Origin: Eucommia ulmoides
Taxonomy: Eukaryota > Streptophyta > Magnoliopsida > Garryales > Eucommiaceae
Length of the DNA: 64,000 nt
Assembly: GCA_016647705.1 (NCBI GenBank)
Contig: JAENRU010000492.1
Span: forward strand, 341,001 to 405,000
Reading direction: 5' to 3'
The position numbers and the translations under genes are program-made. Shown here one piece after another: positions 62,284 to 64,000 of the stretch. Each line of letters begins with the position of its first letter. Positions within the stretch are counted from its first letter, which is position 1. Below the pieces are notes generated by a model that saw only the letters and a program-made list of their open reading frames with translations, made no database searches and had not been told where the DNA came from.

Positions 62284-64000
62284 GTTGAAACAACCTTAGG
62301 CATAAAACAACACTGTTTTTGGGTGGAAATGACGTTCTATTCAAAATGCCCAAAAAGTCCAAGTTCGACCAAATAATTCAACTGTGTCCGTTTCGGACAA
62401 AAAATATTACATGATCGGGATGACACGGCCCTCTGTGTAAAATGCCCCCAAAATGCCCAAAAAGACTAAATTCGACCAAATAATTCAACTGTGTCTATTT
62501 CGGATGGAAGACAACACTTTTTTGGGTGGAAACGGCCTTCCTTTGAAACGCCCCCGAAATGCTCCGAAAGACCAAGTTTCACCCGAAAATTTAACTGTGT
62601 CCGTTTCGGATGCAAAGTACCCCTTGTTTGGTTGGAAACGGGCCTCCGTACAAAATGCACCCAAAATGCCCGAAAAGACCAAATTTGACCTGAAAATTGA
62701 ACAGTGGTAGTTTCGGACGAAAAGTTCCACTTTTTTTTTTTTTTTTTTGTTGAAACAACCTCAGACATAAAACTACACTTTTTTTGGTGGAAAAGACGTT
62801 CTATTCAAAATGCCCCAAAAGACCAAGTTCGACCAAATAATTCAACTATGTCCGTTTCGGACGAAAAATATTACATGATCGGGACGAAACGGCCCTCTGT
62901 GTAAAACGCCCCCAAAATGCCCAAAAAGGCTAAATTCGACCAGATAATTTAACTGTGTCTATTTCGGATGGAAGACAACACTTTTTTGGGTGAAAACGGC
63001 CTTCTTTGGAGACGCCCCCGAAATGCTCAGAAAGACCAAGTTTGACCCGAAAATTCAACTGTGTCCGTTTCGGACGCAAAGTACCACTTGTTTGGTGGGA
63101 AACTGGCCTCCGTACAAAACGCACCCAAAATGCCCGAAAAGACCAAATTTGACTTGAATATTGAACAGTGGTTGTTTCGGATGAAAAGTACCACTTTTTT
63201 TTTTTGTGTGTGTGAAAACAACCTCTAGCGTAAAACAACACTTTTTTGGGTGAAAATGACGTTCTATTCAAAATGCCCAAAAAAAGCCCAAGTTCGACCA
63301 AATAATTCGACTGTGTCCGTTTCGGACCAAAAATATAACATGCTCGGGTTGAAACAACCCTTTTGGATTGAAACGCTCAAAAAATGCTCAGAAAGACAAA
63401 GTTCGACCAGATAATTCAAATGTGTCTGCTTCTGGAAACGCCCCCAAAATGCTCAAAAAGACCAAGTTTGACACGAAAATTAAACTGTGTCCGTTTCGGA
63501 CGCAAAGTACCACTCGCTTGGTTGGACATGGCCCTCCATAAAAAACGCCCCCAAAATGTCCGAAAAGACCAAAATTGACTTGAATATTGAACAGTGGGAA
63601 TTTCGGACGAAAAGTACTACTTTTTTTTTTTTTGTTGCAACAACCTCAAACATAAAACAACACTTTTTTGGGTGGAAATGAAGTTCTATTCAAAATGCCC
63701 AAAAAGACCAAGTTCGACCAAATAATTCAACTGTGTCCGTTTCGGACGAAAAATATGACCTGATCGGGAGGAAACGGCCCTTTGTGTAAAACGCCCTCAA
63801 AATGCCCAAAAAGTCTAAATTCGACCAGATAATTCAACTGTGTCTATTTCGGACGGAAGACAACACTTTTTTGGGTGGAAACAACCTTCTTTGGAAACGC
63901 CCCCAAAATGGTCAGAAAGACCAAGTTTGACCCGAAAATTAAACTGTGTCCATTTCGGACGGAAAGTACCACTTGTTTGGTTGGAAACGGGCTTCCGTAC
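62284..64000. repeat. Satellite array, right end of the window
   Basis: Chimeric monomers. 62284-62575 follows the 57590/60800 type; from about 62576 (TTTCACCCGAAAATTTAAC) it follows the 59243 type until about 62935. Near 63340 the ATAACATGCTCGGG sub-repeat D variant recurs. Near 63430 an A sub-repeat is cut short (TGTCTGCTTCTGGAAACG) and passes straight into B. The array is still running at the window end. Confidence 0.85.

Overview
The window is plant nuclear DNA made almost entirely of one tandem satellite array, interrupted once by a decayed LTR retrotransposon. No cellular gene, rRNA, tRNA or other conserved RNA gene is visible. The plant (probably flowering plant) origin rests on the retrotransposon: a Ty3/gypsy element with TG...CA LTRs, an initiator-Met-tRNA-type primer site, a purine tract, and Gag/Pol remnants of a plant chromovirus type, most like the CRM (centromeric retrotransposon) clade. 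Species cannot be named from the sequence.

The satellite monomer is about 460 bp (458-473 bp), roughly 130 monomer equivalents in the window. Each monomer is itself four diverged sub-repeats of about 105-107 bp (A-B-C-D). The third carries about 33 extra bases around a variable poly-T tract. Three nested levels are therefore visible: ~106 bp, ~460 bp, and higher-order repeats (HORs) of 1.39-3.3 kb.

Layout. 1-16029: heterogeneous satellite with a loose HOR of about 2.45-2.94 kb, many partial monomers and internal deletions. 16030-20090: the 4,051-bp retrotransposon (minus orientation) with two 812-bp LTRs and a 5-bp target duplication, inserted at the D/A boundary of a monomer. 20086-30377: satellite with a 2,309-bp duplication and ~3.7-kb spaced relatives. 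30378-56848: the most homogeneous block, 17 HOR units built from three monomer types (P, Q, R), mainly P-Q-R (~1,388 bp) and P-Q-Q-R (~1,860 bp), some neighbours nearly identical. 56390-64000: other monomer types with a 3,210-bp-offset duplication and chimeric junctions. The array runs off both ends of the window.

The retrotransposon cannot be autonomous. The Gag zinc knuckle is mostly lost, gag and pol are in different frames, the protease is missing, and reverse transcriptase is cut off soon after its start and joined to the 3' end of the element. Pol coding sequence originally continued through the purine tract into the 3' LTR.

The points most worth following are the HOR architecture, a 17-bp block in sub-repeat B that matches 15 of 17 positions of the mammalian CENP-B box, and the CRM-like insertion. 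Together they suggest, without proving, that this is a centromeric or pericentromeric satellite.
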